Shown: positions 45,317 to 55,300, numbered from the stretch's first letter. The stretch is DNA of 64,000 nucleotides from Amphiplicatus sp046296195 (GCA_046296195.1 JBKBLR010000009.1:1-64000), one strand, 5' to 3'. Made by a program: numbers and translations. Notes: generated by a model from the sequence alone, not told the origin.

Positions 45317-46455
45317 GGCGCGGCCCGCCTGAGCGCCAGATCGTCCTTTTCGATGACGGCGGGGCGGCGCCGGTAGCCGAGAATACGCTCGATCTCGTCG
45401 GACCGCTTGCCGGCGATGAGGCGCAGCTCCGCCGCGCCGTAGGCTGACAATCCTTGCGCGATCGCCGCGCCGTCCGGCGCGACGATCAGCACCGCGTCGC
45501 CGCGCTGGAACTCGCCCGACAGCGACGACACGCCCGCCGGCAACAGGCTCGCCCCGCCGAGGATCGCCGTCGCCGCCCCGGCGTCGATGCGGATTTCGCC
45601 TTGCGGCTTCAGGCGCCCGCCGATCCACTGGCGGCGCGCCTTGTCCGGGCTGGTGCCGGACAGAATGAGCGTCGCGGGGCCGCCCTCGGCGAGACGGCGC
45701 AAGGGGTGATCCTCCGCGCCCGGTGCGATGATCGTCGCCGCGCCGGCCGCGCCGGCGATCTCCGCCGCGGCGATTTTCGACGCCATGCCGCCCGAACCGA
45801 CGCCGGCGGCGGCGTTCGCCCCGCCCGCCGCGGCGACGATCTCGGGCGTGATGCGCTCGATCACGGGAAGCCGGCGCGCCGAAGCGACGCGCCTTGGATC
45901 GGCGTCATAGACCCCGTCGATGTCCGAAAGGATGACGAGGAGGTCGGCTCCGGCGATCTGGGCGGCGTGCGCGGCGAGCCGGTCATTGTCGCCATAGCGG
46001 ATCTCGGCGGTGGCGATGGTGTCGTTCTCGTTGACGAGCGGCAGGGCGCCGAGGTCGAGGAGGGTCGAGAAAGTCGCCCGCGCGTTGAGATAGCGGCGCC
46101 GGTTCTCGGTGTCGTCGAGCGTCAGCAGGATCTGCGCAACGGCGATGTCGTGCGGCGCGAAGGCGCGCTGCCAGGCTTCGACGAGCGCGGCCTGTCCGGC
46201 GGCGGAGGCGGCCTGCTTCTCGTCGAGTCGAAGCGCGCCGTCGAGTTTCAGGCGACGGCGGCCGAGCGCGATCGCGCCCGAGGTGACGACGACGATCTCG
46301 CGCCCTTCCTCGCGCAAGGCGGCGATGTCGCCGGCGAGCGCGTCGAGCCAGGCGCTGCGCACGCCCGCGCCGATGAGAATCGCCGAGCCGACCTTGACGA
46401 CGAGGCGGCGCGCGCCCGCGAGCGCCGTCTGCGCCCTGAAATCTTCCGGTTTCAT
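45313..46455 (-). CDS. proB: Glutamate 5-kinase with PUA domain
   Basis: A 380-residue enzyme: an amino-acid kinase domain (to about 265) with VVKVGSAILI, VTSGAIALG and NENDTIA, followed by a C-terminal PUA domain (about 290-375). It commits glutamate to proline and is inhibited by proline in known cases. The ATG at 46455 is ten bases after the upstream kinase/dehydrogenase gene, so it probably shares that message. Confidence 0.95.
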   Translation of the reverse strand: MKPEDFRAQTALAGARRLVVKVGSAILIGAGVRSAWLDALAGDIAALREEGREIVVVTSGAIALGRRRLKLDGALRLDEKQAASAAGQAALVEAWQRAFAPHDIAVAQILLTLDDTENRRRYLNARATFSTLLDLGALPLVNENDTIATAEIRYGDNDRLAAHAAQIAGADLLVILSDIDGVYDADPRRVASARRLPVIERITPEIVAAAGGANAAAGVGSGGMASKIAAAEIAGAAGAATIIAPGAEDHPLRRLAEGGPATLILSGTSPDKARRQWIGGRLKPQGEIRIDAGAATAILGGASLLPAGVSSLSGEFQRGDAVLIVAPDGAAIAQGLSAYGAAELRLIAGKRSDEIERILGYRRRPAVIEKDDLALRRAAP

Positions 46456-46465
46456 GGGCGTGAGC

Positions 46466-48208
46466 TTAGCGGACGCCCGCAGGCTCTGGCAGGGCGCCGG
46501 CGAGCGGCTGCGACGATCCGCGCCTGATGTCGCCGAGATCGGCGAGGATCGATTCAACCGTCGGCCGGCGCCCGGCGCCTTTGCCGCGCGCCTCGAACAG
46601 GCGTCCGTCCGCGAGCGCGGCGCGCAGCGCGTTCGCCTCCCACGCCGCGCCCCGGAAGAAGGGGTCGTCATCGACCCGCGTGAAGGCGACCCGGGCGTGA
46701 AGCGCGCCGTCGCGGTTTTCGATGGTCGCGAGCTGCTTGACGACGCCGCCCCCGCTCGCGAACGCCGCGGCCTTTTCCGCCGTCAGCGCCTCGACCTCGA
46801 TCTCGTCGAGCGGGATCTCGCGCCCGAAGGCGACGAAGGAGAGGATGGCGATCTTGGCGCGCGCATCGGCGCCGGAAAGATCGGCGCTGGGATCGGGCTC
46901 GGCGAAGCCCGCAATCTGCGCGCGCCTGACCGCTTCCGCGAAGGAAACGCCGTTCGCGAGCGAGGTGAGGATGAAATTGACCGTGCCGTTCAAAACCGCG
47001 TTGAACTTCACTCCCGGGCCCGCCGCTGCGGCGGCCGCCACCGTTTCAACGAGCGGCGCGCCGCCGCCGACCGCGGGCGAATAGCGGAATACGGCCCCGG
47101 TCGCGCGCGCGCGCGCCGTCAGCGCGGCCATCGCCCCGGCGATCGCCTGCTTGTTGGCGGTGACGACGCTGACGCCTTTCGCCAGCGCCGCCTCGATGAG
47201 AGCGCGCCCCGCGGCGCCGTCCGGCAACGCCTCGATGATCGCGCCGGGCTTCGTCGCCAGCAGCGTCTCGATGCGGTCGGCGATCACCGCCCCCGAGAAA
47301 GCGTCGAGGCGGCGCTTGGCGGCGTCGCGCACGAGCGCCGCGCACAGGCGGTAATCGTCCGTGTCCGCCGCAATCCGCAGCGCCGCGCCCTCGCCGATGG
47401 TGCCGAGCCCGGCGACCGCGACCCTGAGCGGTTGTCCGCGCAGCGCCCGCGCCGGCGCGGCAGGGGCGCCGGAAATGCGCGTGCCGGATGCGGCGTTGAT
47501 GCGTTCGACATTGATGGCGACGCCGTGCGAGGCGGCGAAGTCGATCGCTTTCGGCTGCAAGAGCTTGCCGGCGACGGCGCGCGCCCCGGCCCAGTCGAGC
47601 GTTGCAAAGCGCTGCGCCTCGCCGTCGCCGGCGTTCGGATCGCGATCGTAAACGCCGTCGACATCCTTCATCAGCGTCGTCTCGCCGAGCCGCAGCGCGG
47701 CGGCCAGGAAGACGGCGGTGAGGTCCGATCCGCCGCGTCCGAGCAGCACCGGCTCGCCGGTCGCCCCCAGCGCGACGAAGCCCGGAACGATGACGACGTC
47801 GCGCGCGGCGATCGCCGTCTCAAGCAGAGCGACGTCGATCGCCTCGGGATGGGCGTCGTCGACCGGTCCGCCGGCGGAGAGCGACAAGGTGCGCGCGTCA
47901 AGGACGAACGCGTCGAGCCCGACGTCTTCGCAGGCGATCGCGAGCAGGGCGGCGCTGCGCTCCTCGCCGAGCGCGATGAGGCGCGGCGCGTGCCGGGATT
48001 TCGCCCCGCCTAGGCTCGCCGCTTCCTCGATCAGCGCATCGGTCTCGCCGGCGAAGGCGGAGACGACGGCGATGACTTTCCGGCCGGCGCGCCGGCGGCG
48101 ATAGATCTCGGAAACGACGCGCGGCAGGTCGGCCTTGTCGCGCAGGACCGATGACCCGAATTTGACGACGACCGCCGACAGGGACGGCTTTTCATACTCA
48201 CCGCGCAT
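46466..48208 (-). CDS. Aspartokinase-homoserine dehydrogenase fusion lacking ACT domains
   Basis: A 580-residue bifunctional enzyme. The kinase part (about 12-250) shows K16-FGSS, GRGGSD (157-162) and KDVDGVYD (181-188). The dehydrogenase part begins about residue 260 with GLGTIG (267-272), then ANK (351-353), NGTVNFIL (407-414) and the catalytic AEPDPSADLSGADARAK (436-452). ThrA/MetL proteins have about 810 residues with two ACT domains between the halves; here only about ten residues separate them and none follow at the end. Feedback by threonine or lysine through ACT is therefore not expected. It overlaps metB by 11 bases and lies behind the SAM riboswitch. Confidence 0.92.
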   Translation of the reverse strand: MRGEYEKPSLSAVVVKFGSSVLRDKADLPRVVSEIYRRRRAGRKVIAVVSAFAGETDALIEEAASLGGAKSRHAPRLIALGEERSAALLAIACEDVGLDAFVLDARTLSLSAGGPVDDAHPEAIDVALLETAIAARDVVIVPGFVALGATGEPVLLGRGGSDLTAVFLAAALRLGETTLMKDVDGVYDRDPNAGDGEAQRFATLDWAGARAVAGKLLQPKAIDFAASHGVAINVERINAASGTRISGAPAAPARALRGQPLRVAVAGLGTIGEGAALRIAADTDDYRLCAALVRDAAKRRLDAFSGAVIADRIETLLATKPGAIIEALPDGAAGRALIEAALAKGVSVVTANKQAIAGAMAALTARARATGAVFRYSPAVGGGAPLVETVAAAAAAGPGVKFNAVLNGTVNFILTSLANGVSFAEAVRRAQIAGFAEPDPSADLSGADARAKIAILSFVAFGREIPLDEIEVEALTAEKAAAFASGGGVVKQLATIENRDGALHARVAFTRVDDDPFFRGAAWEANALRAALADGRLFEARGKGAGRRPTVESILADLGDIRRGSSQPLAGALPEPAGVR

Positions 48209-49409
48209 GAACCTCTCCCGGTTTCCGTAACGCGGCGACGTTGTCGCGCGCGGGCGCTCTCACCCGATCGAGGGCGGCGAAGATGTCGCGCAGCAGGTCT
48301 TTGGGATGTTCCAACCCGATCGAAAAGCGCACCAGCCGGTCCGAAATGCCGGCGCGCGCGCGCGCCTCCGGCGTCATCGAGGCGTGGGTCATGGTCGCCG
48401 GCGTGCACGCGAGGCTTTCAAACCCGCCGAGCGATTCAGCGATGGTGAAGATGGAGAGCCCGCGCAGCAGCTCGACGACATCGACGTCGGCCGCGAATTC
48501 GGCGCTGAGCATAGCGCCGAAGCCCTTCTGCTGGCGGCGCGCGATGTCATGGCCCGCATGTCCGGCGAGCCCCGGATAGTAGACGCGCCCGACGCGGTCA
48601 TCGCGGCCGAGCGCCTCGGCGATCTCGCCGGCGGTCTCCTGCTGGCGCTCGATGCGGGTGAACAGCGTGCGCAGGCCCCGCAAGGTGAGAAAGCTGTCAA
48701 AGGGCGCGCCGGTGACCCCGGTTGCGTTCGCCCACCAGGCGAGCTCCTCGCCGAGCCCCTTTTCGCGCGCGATGACGGCGCCGCCGACGACGTCGGAATG
48801 GCCGTTGATGTATTTCGTCGTCGAATGGATGACGATGTCGCAACCGAGCGCGAGGGGGCGCTGCAAGGCCGGCGACAGGAAGGTGTTGTCGGCGACGACG
48901 ATCGCGCCGGCCGACTTCGCCGCCGCCGCCGTCGCCGCGATGTCGGTGATCCGGAGCAGCGGATTGCTCGGCGTCTCGATGAGAACGAGCTTCGGCTTCC
49001 TCGCCAGCGCCGCGGCGAGCGCCCCGGGATCGGTCTCATTGACGAAGAGAACCTCGAAATGCCCGCGGCGCGCGCGCGCGGAGAGCAGGCGGTGCGTGCC
49101 GCCGTAACAATCATGCGGCGCGATGACGATGTCGCCCGGATTGACGAGCGTGAGCACGAGATCGACCGCCGCCATCCCAGTCGCGGTGATGATGCCGCGC
49201 TCGCCGCCTTCGAGGGCGCAGAGCGCGCGTTCAAGCTCGGCGCGCGTCGGATTGCCCGACCGGCAATAGTCGAACTCCGGCTTTTCGAGCGGATCGCGCC
49301 AGCCATAGGTCGCCGACAGATGGATCGGCGGCGAGACGGCGTTGAAGGCGCGGTCGCTGGCGACGCCGGCGTTTGCGGCGATCGTCTCGGCATGAAGGGG
49401 TGTCGACAT
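48198..49409 (-). CDS. metB: Cystathionine gamma-synthase
   Basis: A 403-residue PLP enzyme of the Cys/Met metabolism family. The PLP lysine is in HSTTKYINGHSDVVGG and the phosphate site in TATGMAAVD. It uses an acylhomoserine and cysteine to make cystathionine. O-acylhomoserine sulfhydrylase is a less likely reading, because the neighbours and the length fit MetB. It starts three bases after metX. Confidence 0.88.
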   Translation of the reverse strand: MSTPLHAETIAANAGVASDRAFNAVSPPIHLSATYGWRDPLEKPEFDYCRSGNPTRAELERALCALEGGERGIITATGMAAVDLVLTLVNPGDIVIAPHDCYGGTHRLLSARARRGHFEVLFVNETDPGALAAALARKPKLVLIETPSNPLLRITDIAATAAAAKSAGAIVVADNTFLSPALQRPLALGCDIVIHSTTKYINGHSDVVGGAVIAREKGLGEELAWWANATGVTGAPFDSFLTLRGLRTLFTRIERQQETAGEIAEALGRDDRVGRVYYPGLAGHAGHDIARRQQKGFGAMLSAEFAADVDVVELLRGLSIFTIAESLGGFESLACTPATMTHASMTPEARARAGISDRLVRFSIGLEHPKDLLRDIFAALDRVRAPARDNVAALRKPGEVHAR

Positions 49410-49412
49410 GGC

Positions 49413-50399
49413 TCAGCGTTCCTCGATGAATTGCCTGATCAGCGGCGCAAGGGCAGCGTGTTCCTTCAGGAACGCGTCATGGCCGTAGAGCGATGAAATC
49501 TCGGCGTAGCGGGCGTTCGGCGCCGATTCGGCGAGGCGGCGCGTGTCGCCGGCGGGAACGAGGCGGTCTTCTCTCGCCGCGATGAACAACGCCTCGGCCG
49601 TGATGCGCGCGGGGTCGACGCGGTGGCGGTCGATCGAATCCGACAGCGTCACGAAGCGTTCAGGCGCCATTCGCCAGGCCTCGCCGCGGGCGATGAGATA
49701 GTCGCACACGGCGTAAGGATCGCCGGCCCTGGCGCCGGGGCGGTGCGGGAAGCGGGCGTTGAATTCCTCCGCCGTCCGATAGCTCGTCATGGCGAGCTGG
49801 CGCGCCAGCGACAGTCCCGCCTCAGGATCGCCCGCCCGGATGGCGAACTCGACGATGCGCCGCTGCACGCCGCGCAGCGCCGTCGCCGCCGCCTGCGGGC
49901 GATCGGCGGCGGAAATCACGCAGAGCTTTTCAAGGCGCTCGGGGAAGATTTCCGCGAAGGCGAGCGCCAGCATGCCGCCATAGGAAGCGCCGACGAACGC
50001 TGAAAGGCGCGGGACGCCGATCGCGTCGAGCGCAAAGGCGAGCGCGCGCGCCTGATCATGCGTCGAGATTGTGCGCGCCGCCTCGCCCGGATTGGGCAGG
50101 AAATCAAAACCGATGACGCGGCGGGCGCGCGTGTCGATCGGCGCGCCCGCGCCGACGATGTCGCGCCACCATCCCTTCGACGCTCCGGCGTCGGCGACCT
50201 CGCGCCCGGCGGAAATGCCGCCGGCGACGGCGATCGCCGGCGCGCCGTCAGGACCGAACAGGCGCAGCCGCACTTCCGGCTTCGTCAGGCGTTCGCCTGA
50301 TTGCAGCGTGAAATCGGCGGGCAGCAGCACGCTGACATCGGCGCCGGCGGGAGCCGGGGCGTCAGGGTCTGGCCAGATGACTTCAAGGGCGGCGGACAT
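49413..50399 (-). CDS. metX: Homoserine O-acyltransferase, MetX family
   Basis: A 328-residue alpha/beta-hydrolase acyltransferase. The nucleophile is S139 in GASYGG, with D278 (AREDRLVP) and H307 (YGHDAF) completing the triad. Typical MetX proteins are 370-400 residues, so this is a short form. Whether acetyl- or succinyl-CoA is used cannot be told from the motifs. ATG 50399 is used; the preceding TTG is an artefact start. AGAGG seven bases upstream is the ribosome site and lies inside a hairpin. First gene of the SAM-regulated operon. Confidence 0.88.
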   Translation of the reverse strand: MSAALEVIWPDPDAPAPAGADVSVLLPADFTLQSGERLTKPEVRLRLFGPDGAPAIAVAGGISAGREVADAGASKGWWRDIVGAGAPIDTRARRVIGFDFLPNPGEAARTISTHDQARALAFALDAIGVPRLSAFVGASYGGMLALAFAEIFPERLEKLCVISAADRPQAAATALRGVQRRIVEFAIRAGDPEAGLSLARQLAMTSYRTAEEFNARFPHRPGARAGDPYAVCDYLIARGEAWRMAPERFVTLSDSIDRHRVDPARITAEALFIAAREDRLVPAGDTRRLAESAPNARYAEISSLYGHDAFLKEHAALAPLIRQFIEER

Positions 50400-50404
50400 C
50401 AATC

Positions 50405-50449
50405 GGCCTCTGCTTCCTCGCGTCGCGCATCAGGAAAATCGCAGAGACC
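50405..50449 (-). promoter_or_regulatory. Hairpin sequestering the metX ribosome site
   Basis: GGUCUCUGC (minus strand, 50449-50441) pairs with GCAGAGGCC (50413-50405) at nine positions, one G-U, and the right arm holds the AGAGG ribosome site. It lies between the riboswitch and the ATG. A separate six-pair hairpin with a CUGU loop (50459-50474) has no U run, so control is probably at translation rather than by termination. Confidence 0.65.
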
Positions 50450-50480
50450 CATCGGAGCGCGGCCACAGGGCCGCTTCACC

Positions 50481-50602
50481 GACTCATCTCTCGAAGCTTT
50501 CGCCTCGAAGGATTTGGCACCTTTCCGGAAGGCGGGTCGCGCGATCCGGCGGTTGCCCCAGCGTCTAAGGGCCTTTCCCTCGGCTGGTCTTGATGAGCTT
50601 AG
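50481..50602 (-). ncRNA. SAM-I (S-box) riboswitch upstream of metX
   Basis: Read on the minus strand. P1 is GCUCAUC (start) with GAUGAGU (end), seven pairs. The core has the S-box signatures GAGGGA...GGCCCU, CUGGGGCAACC and GGUGCCAAAUCC in order. P4 is a hairpin UUCGAGGC-GAAA-GCUUCGAG. All four helices and the SAM-contact segments are present. The predicted transcription start falls at the first base of P1. It should switch off metX and the genes behind it when SAM is high. Confidence 0.93.
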
Positions 50603-50608
50603 GCGCGG

Positions 50609-50637
50609 TTCTAGCCGCAGAAAATTTTCCCCGTCAA
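50609..50637 (-). promoter_or_regulatory. Promoter of the SAM-regulated met operon
   Basis: On the minus strand, TTGACG (50637-50632), exactly 17 bases, then CTAGAA (50614-50609). The start would be about seven bases on, at the edge of riboswitch helix P1. Confidence 0.75.
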
Positions 50638-50955
50638 CAGGAATTTCGCCGCCCGCGCCCGCGCCTCATCCGTGTAAGGATCAATGCCGGCACGACGGGG
50701 CAGGGCTAACGAATTGTTTTTGCAAGGCAATCGGACGCAGCAGAAACCGCTTCAGCAGATTGGAAAGCCGCCATAAAAGGCTCGCCGGCATCCCCCGCTT
50801 AGCATAATCGGCCAAAAGCGGCCGAAAATTCTTCGCATCCGCAGCATGAAAATCCTTGCGCCGCGGCCCGGTGCGACCCTAGCGTCGCTAAAACGACAAC
50901 CGGCGACGGGCGCAGGCGCGCCCGCATCGCCTTTGGGAGCGCCACCGGAAGAGCC
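50638..50955. other. Intergenic gap between the met operon promoter and gltD
   Basis: No gene is supported here. The plus-strand gltD promoter should lie in it; CATAAT at 50803-50808 is a possible -10 without a good -35. A short CGGCC/GGCCG hairpin sits at 50809-50824. A 93-codon frame starting at 50846 overlaps gltD out of frame and has no family features. Confidence 0.55.
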
Positions 50956-52380
50956 ATGCTCGCCTTCACGACCCTTGCGCGGCGGACGCCCGGGAAACGC
51001 GACGCGCAAACGCGCCGCGCGGATTTCGGCGAAATCTACGCGCCCTTCGCCGAGGCTGAGGCGCGCGCGCAGGCCTCGCGTTGCAGCCAGTGCGGCGTTC
51101 CCTTCTGCCAGAATCATTGTCCGTTGACGAATGATATTCCCGACTGGCTGCGCCTTGCTTCCGAGGGCCGTCTCAAAGAAGCCTATGCGCTGTCGTCGGC
51201 GACGAACTCGATGCCGGAGATCTGCGGCCGCATCTGCCCGCAGGACCGGCTGTGCGAGGGCGCCTGCGTCATCGAACAATCCGGACACGGAACGGTGACG
51301 ATCGGCGCGATCGAGCAGTTCATCACGGAGACGGCGTGGCGCGAAGGCTGGGTTGCGCCGATCGCCGTCGGCGCGCCGACCGGCCGCTCGGCCGGGATCA
51401 TCGGCGCGGGCCCGGCGGGGCTCGCCGCCGCCGAGGAGCTTTTGAAAGCCGGCGTCGCGGTGACGATCTATGATCGCCATGATCGCGCCGGCGGGCTCCT
51501 CGTCTACGGCATCCCGAACTTCAAGCTCGAAAAATCGGTCGTTGCGCGCCGCATCGCCCGCCTCGAGCGGGCGGGCGCCGTCTTCCGGCTCAATATCGAT
51601 GTGGGCCGCGACATCAGCTTTTCGGCGCTGCGCGCCCGGCACGATGCGGTCCTCATCGCCGCCGGCGTTTACCGGGCGCGCGCGCTCGACCTTGAGGGCG
51701 AGAACGGGGAGGGCGTCGTCGCCGCGCTCGACTATCTCACCGCCTCCAATCGGCGCGGCTTCGGCGAAACGCCGGCGAACGCCGATGCGCTCGACGCGAA
51801 GGGACGCGACGTCGTCGTCATCGGCGGCGGCGACACCGCGATGGATTGCGTGCGGACGGCGGTGCGCCAGGGCGCGGCCTCCGTCACCTGTCTTTACCGG
51901 CGCGACAGGGCCAACATGCCGGGATCGGCGCGCGAAACGGCGCATGCGGAGGAAGAGGGCGTGCGCTTCCTGTGGCTCGCAGCGCCGGCGCGCCTTCTCT
52001 TCGCCGGCGGCGCCGTCGCCGGCGTCGAGGCTGTGCGCATGAAGCTCGGCGCGCGCGACGCGACGGGCCGCGCCGGCGTCGAACCCGATCCCGCTTCCTC
52101 GTTTCGGCTGCCGGCGGGCCTCGTCGTCAAGGCGCTCGGCTTCGAGCCTGAAGACCTGCCGGCGATGTTCGGCGAGCCGCAGCTCAAGACGACGGCGCGC
52201 GGCACGCTGCGCGTGCGCCCGGGCGGTCTTGAGACGTCGCTTCCCGGCGTCTTCGCCGCCGGCGACATCGTGCGCGGAGCCTCGCTCGTCGTTTGGGCGA
52301 TCAAGGACGGGCGCGATGCGGCGGCGCAGATCGTCGAACGCCTGAGCGCCGACCGGCCCGCCCTCATCGCGGCGGAATGA
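50956..52380 (+). CDS. gltD: Glutamate synthase small subunit
   Basis: A 474-residue FAD/NADPH subunit that feeds electrons to GltB. The N-terminal [4Fe-4S] cysteines lie in CSQCGVPFCQNHCPLTND and ICGRICPQDRLCEGAC; FAD and NADPH folds are at IIGAGPAGLAAAEEL and VVIGGGDTAMDC. GGAAGAG precedes the ATG. It stands before gltB, the reverse of the common gltB-gltD order, with a 13-base gap. Confidence 0.95.
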   Translation: MLAFTTLARRTPGKRDAQTRRADFGEIYAPFAEAEARAQASRCSQCGVPFCQNHCPLTNDIPDWLRLASEGRLKEAYALSSATNSMPEICGRICPQDRLCEGACVIEQSGHGTVTIGAIEQFITETAWREGWVAPIAVGAPTGRSAGIIGAGPAGLAAAEELLKAGVAVTIYDRHDRAGGLLVYGIPNFKLEKSVVARRIARLERAGAVFRLNIDVGRDISFSALRARHDAVLIAAGVYRARALDLEGENGEGVVAALDYLTASNRRGFGETPANADALDAKGRDVVVIGGGDTAMDCVRTAVRQGAASVTCLYRRDRANMPGSARETAHAEEEGVRFLWLAAPARLLFAGGAVAGVEAVRMKLGARDATGRAGVEPDPASSFRLPAGLVVKALGFEPEDLPAMFGEPQLKTTARGTLRVRPGGLETSLPGVFAAGDIVRGASLVVWAIKDGRDAAAQIVERLSADRPALIAAE

Positions 52381-52393
52381 CGGGCCGGCGGCG

Positions 52394-55300
52394 ATGAGCG
52401 ACCCCGTTGAAACCTATCAGCGCCGGCGCGCCGCCCTCGCGGCGGCGGGGGCTTATGATCCGACATCGGAGCATGACGCCTGCGGCGTCGGCCTTGTCGC
52501 CGCGATCGACGGCGCGCCGCGGCGCGACATCGTCGAGATGGCGATCGCAGCGCTGAAGGCGGTCTGGCATCGCGGCGCAGTCGCCGCCGACGGCAAGACC
52601 GGCGACGGCGCGGGTCTTCTCGTCGCCATTCCGCAGGCCTTCTTCCGCGCCCAGGTCGAGCGCATGGGCCGCACGCCGCTCGCGCGCGATCTCTGCGCCG
52701 GGATGATCTTCCTGCCGCGCACCAATCTCGCCGCGCAGGACGCCTGCCGCGCGATCGTCGAGGCCGAGATCATCCGCGACGGCTTCAACGTCTATGGCTG
52801 GCGCCAGGCGCCGGTCGATCCCTCCCGGCTCGGGCTGCGCGCCGGCCTCGTCCGGCCGGAAATCGAACAGATACTCTTCTGCGACCTCAAGGACCGCAAG
52901 ACCGACGAGCTCGAGCGCGCCCTCTATCTCATCCGCCGGCGGATCGAAAAGCGCGCGCGCGACGCGGGGCGCCAGGAATTCTACGTCGCCTCGCTGTCGG
53001 CGCGCTCGATCATCTACAAGGGCATGTTCCTCGCCGAGGAAATCGACCGCTTTTATCCCGACCTGCGCGATCCGGACTTCGTGTCGTCGATCGCGATCTT
53101 CCACCAGCGCTATTCGACGAACACCTTTCCCGAATGGCGCCTCGCCCAGCCCTTCCGGATGCTCGCCCACAATGGCGAGATCAACACCCTCAAAGGCAAC
53201 ATCAACTGGATGAGGAGCCATGAGATCCGCATGGCCTCCGCCGTCTTCGGCGCCGCGCAGGACCAGGTGAAGCCGGTGATCCAGCCAGGCTCGTCCGACA
53301 GCGCCGCGCTCGATCAAGCCTTCGAGCTCATCGTGCGCGCCGGGCGGTCGGGCCCGATGGCGAAGACGCTGCTCATTCCCGAAGCCTGGGAGAAGCAGGC
53401 GGGCGTGATGAAGGAGGAATGGCGCGCGCTCTACGCCTATTCGAACGCGGTGATGGAGCCCTGGGACGGGCCGGCGGCGATCTGCGCGTTCGACGGGCGC
53501 TGGGCGCTCGCCGGCGTCGATCGCAACGGGCTGAGGCCGCTGCGCTATGCGCTCACCGAAGACGGCGTCATCGCCGTCGGGTCGGAAACCGGCATGTGCC
53601 CGCTCGGCGAGCGCAAGGTGGTCAAGCGGGGCGCGCTCGAACCGGGCCGGATGATCGCGCTCGATATGGAGGAGCGGCGCTTTTACGAGCAGGACGAGAT
53701 TCTCGATCTTCTCGCCGCCAAGCACCCCTATCGCGACTGGCTCCGGAACGTCGTCGAGCTGGAGCCGGAAATCGGCCCGGGTCCGGAGGAACGCCTCTAC
53801 CCCGGCCCCGCGCTCGCCGCGCGCCAGCGGGCCGCCGGCTGGTCGCTCGAAGATCTCGATCTCGTGCTGCGGCCGATGGCGGCGACCGGCAAGGAAGCGG
53901 TCGGCTCGATGGGCGATGACACGCCAATTGCGGTCTTGTCGGACGAGTATCGTCCGCTGTCGCACTATTTCCGCCAGAATTTCAGCCAGGTGACGAACCC
54001 GCCGATCGACCCGTTGCGCGAAGACGGCGTGATGAGCCTGACGACGCGGTTCAAGAACCTCGGCAACATCCTTGCCTCCGACGAGACGCAGACCGACGTC
54101 TTCGCGCTGGCGAGCCCGGTGCTGACGAACGGCATGTATCTGCGCCTGCGCGCGCTTCTCGACCAGAAGATCGTCGAGATCGATTGCCTTTATGAAGCCG
54201 GCGAGGCGCGCGGCGACGGCCTTGCGCTGAAGCGCGCGCTCGACCGCATCCGGGCCGAGGCCGAACAGGCGCTTCAAGACGGCGCGGGCATCATCATCCT
54301 CACGGACGAACGCCAGGACGCCGCGCGCGTACCGATGCCGATGATCCTCGCGGCGGGCGGGGTTCACGCGCATCTGACCGACATCGGCCGGCGCACCTTC
54401 TGTTCGATCATCGTGCGCTCGGCCGAGTGCATGGACGCGCATTATGCGGCGGTGCTCGTCGGCGCCGGCGCGACGGCGGTTAGCCCCTATCTCGCCTTTG
54501 AATCCGTCGCCGCGGCGCATGAAACCGGCCAGCTCGGCGCGCTCACGCTCGGCCAGTGCGTCTATAATTACAAATGCGCGCTCGAGGCGGGGCTCCTGAA
54601 GATCATTTCCAAGATGGGGATTTCCGTCATCTCGTCCTATCGCGGCGGGTGCAATTTCGAGGCGCTCGGCCTTTCGCGCGCGCTCGTCGAGGAATTCTTC
54701 CCGGGCGTTCCAAGCCGCATTTCCGGCATCGGCCTTGCGGGCATCGAGAAGCGCGCGCGGGCGCTGCATGCGCGCGCCTGGCGCGGCGAGGCGACGCTTC
54801 CGGTCGGCGGCTTCTACCGGCAGCGCGCGCGCGGCGAGCGGCACATCCTCGAAGCGCGCATCGTCGCGGACCTGCAGAAGGCCGTGCGGGAGAATGATGC
54901 GGAGGCCTTCGCCCGCTACGCCGAAGCCCTCGACGGCGCCCGGCCGGCGCAGGTGCGGGACCTCCTGGAGCCGCGCGCGCTGGCGGAACCGCTCGATCCG
55001 TCGGATGTCGAGCCCGCCCCGGCGATCATCCGGCGGTTCTTGACGCCCGGCATGTCGCTCGGCTCGCTCTCGCCGGAAGCCCATGGCGCGCTCAACATCG
55101 CGATGAACCGGCTCGGCGCGCGCTCGGTTTCGGGCGAAGGCGGCGAGGATCCCGACCGCTATGAGCCGCTTGCGAACGGCGACAGCATGAATTCGCGCGT
55201 GAAGCAGGTCGCCTCGGGCCGGTTCGGCGTCACCGCCGAGTATCTCAATCAGTGTACGGAGCTCGAGATCAAGATCGCGCAGGGCGCAAAGCCCGGCGAG

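Noticed and set aside
50846..51127. A 93-codon ORF overlapping the gltD start
   Set aside because: It overlaps the conserved N-terminal cysteine region of gltD in another frame and encodes a Pro/Arg-rich sequence.
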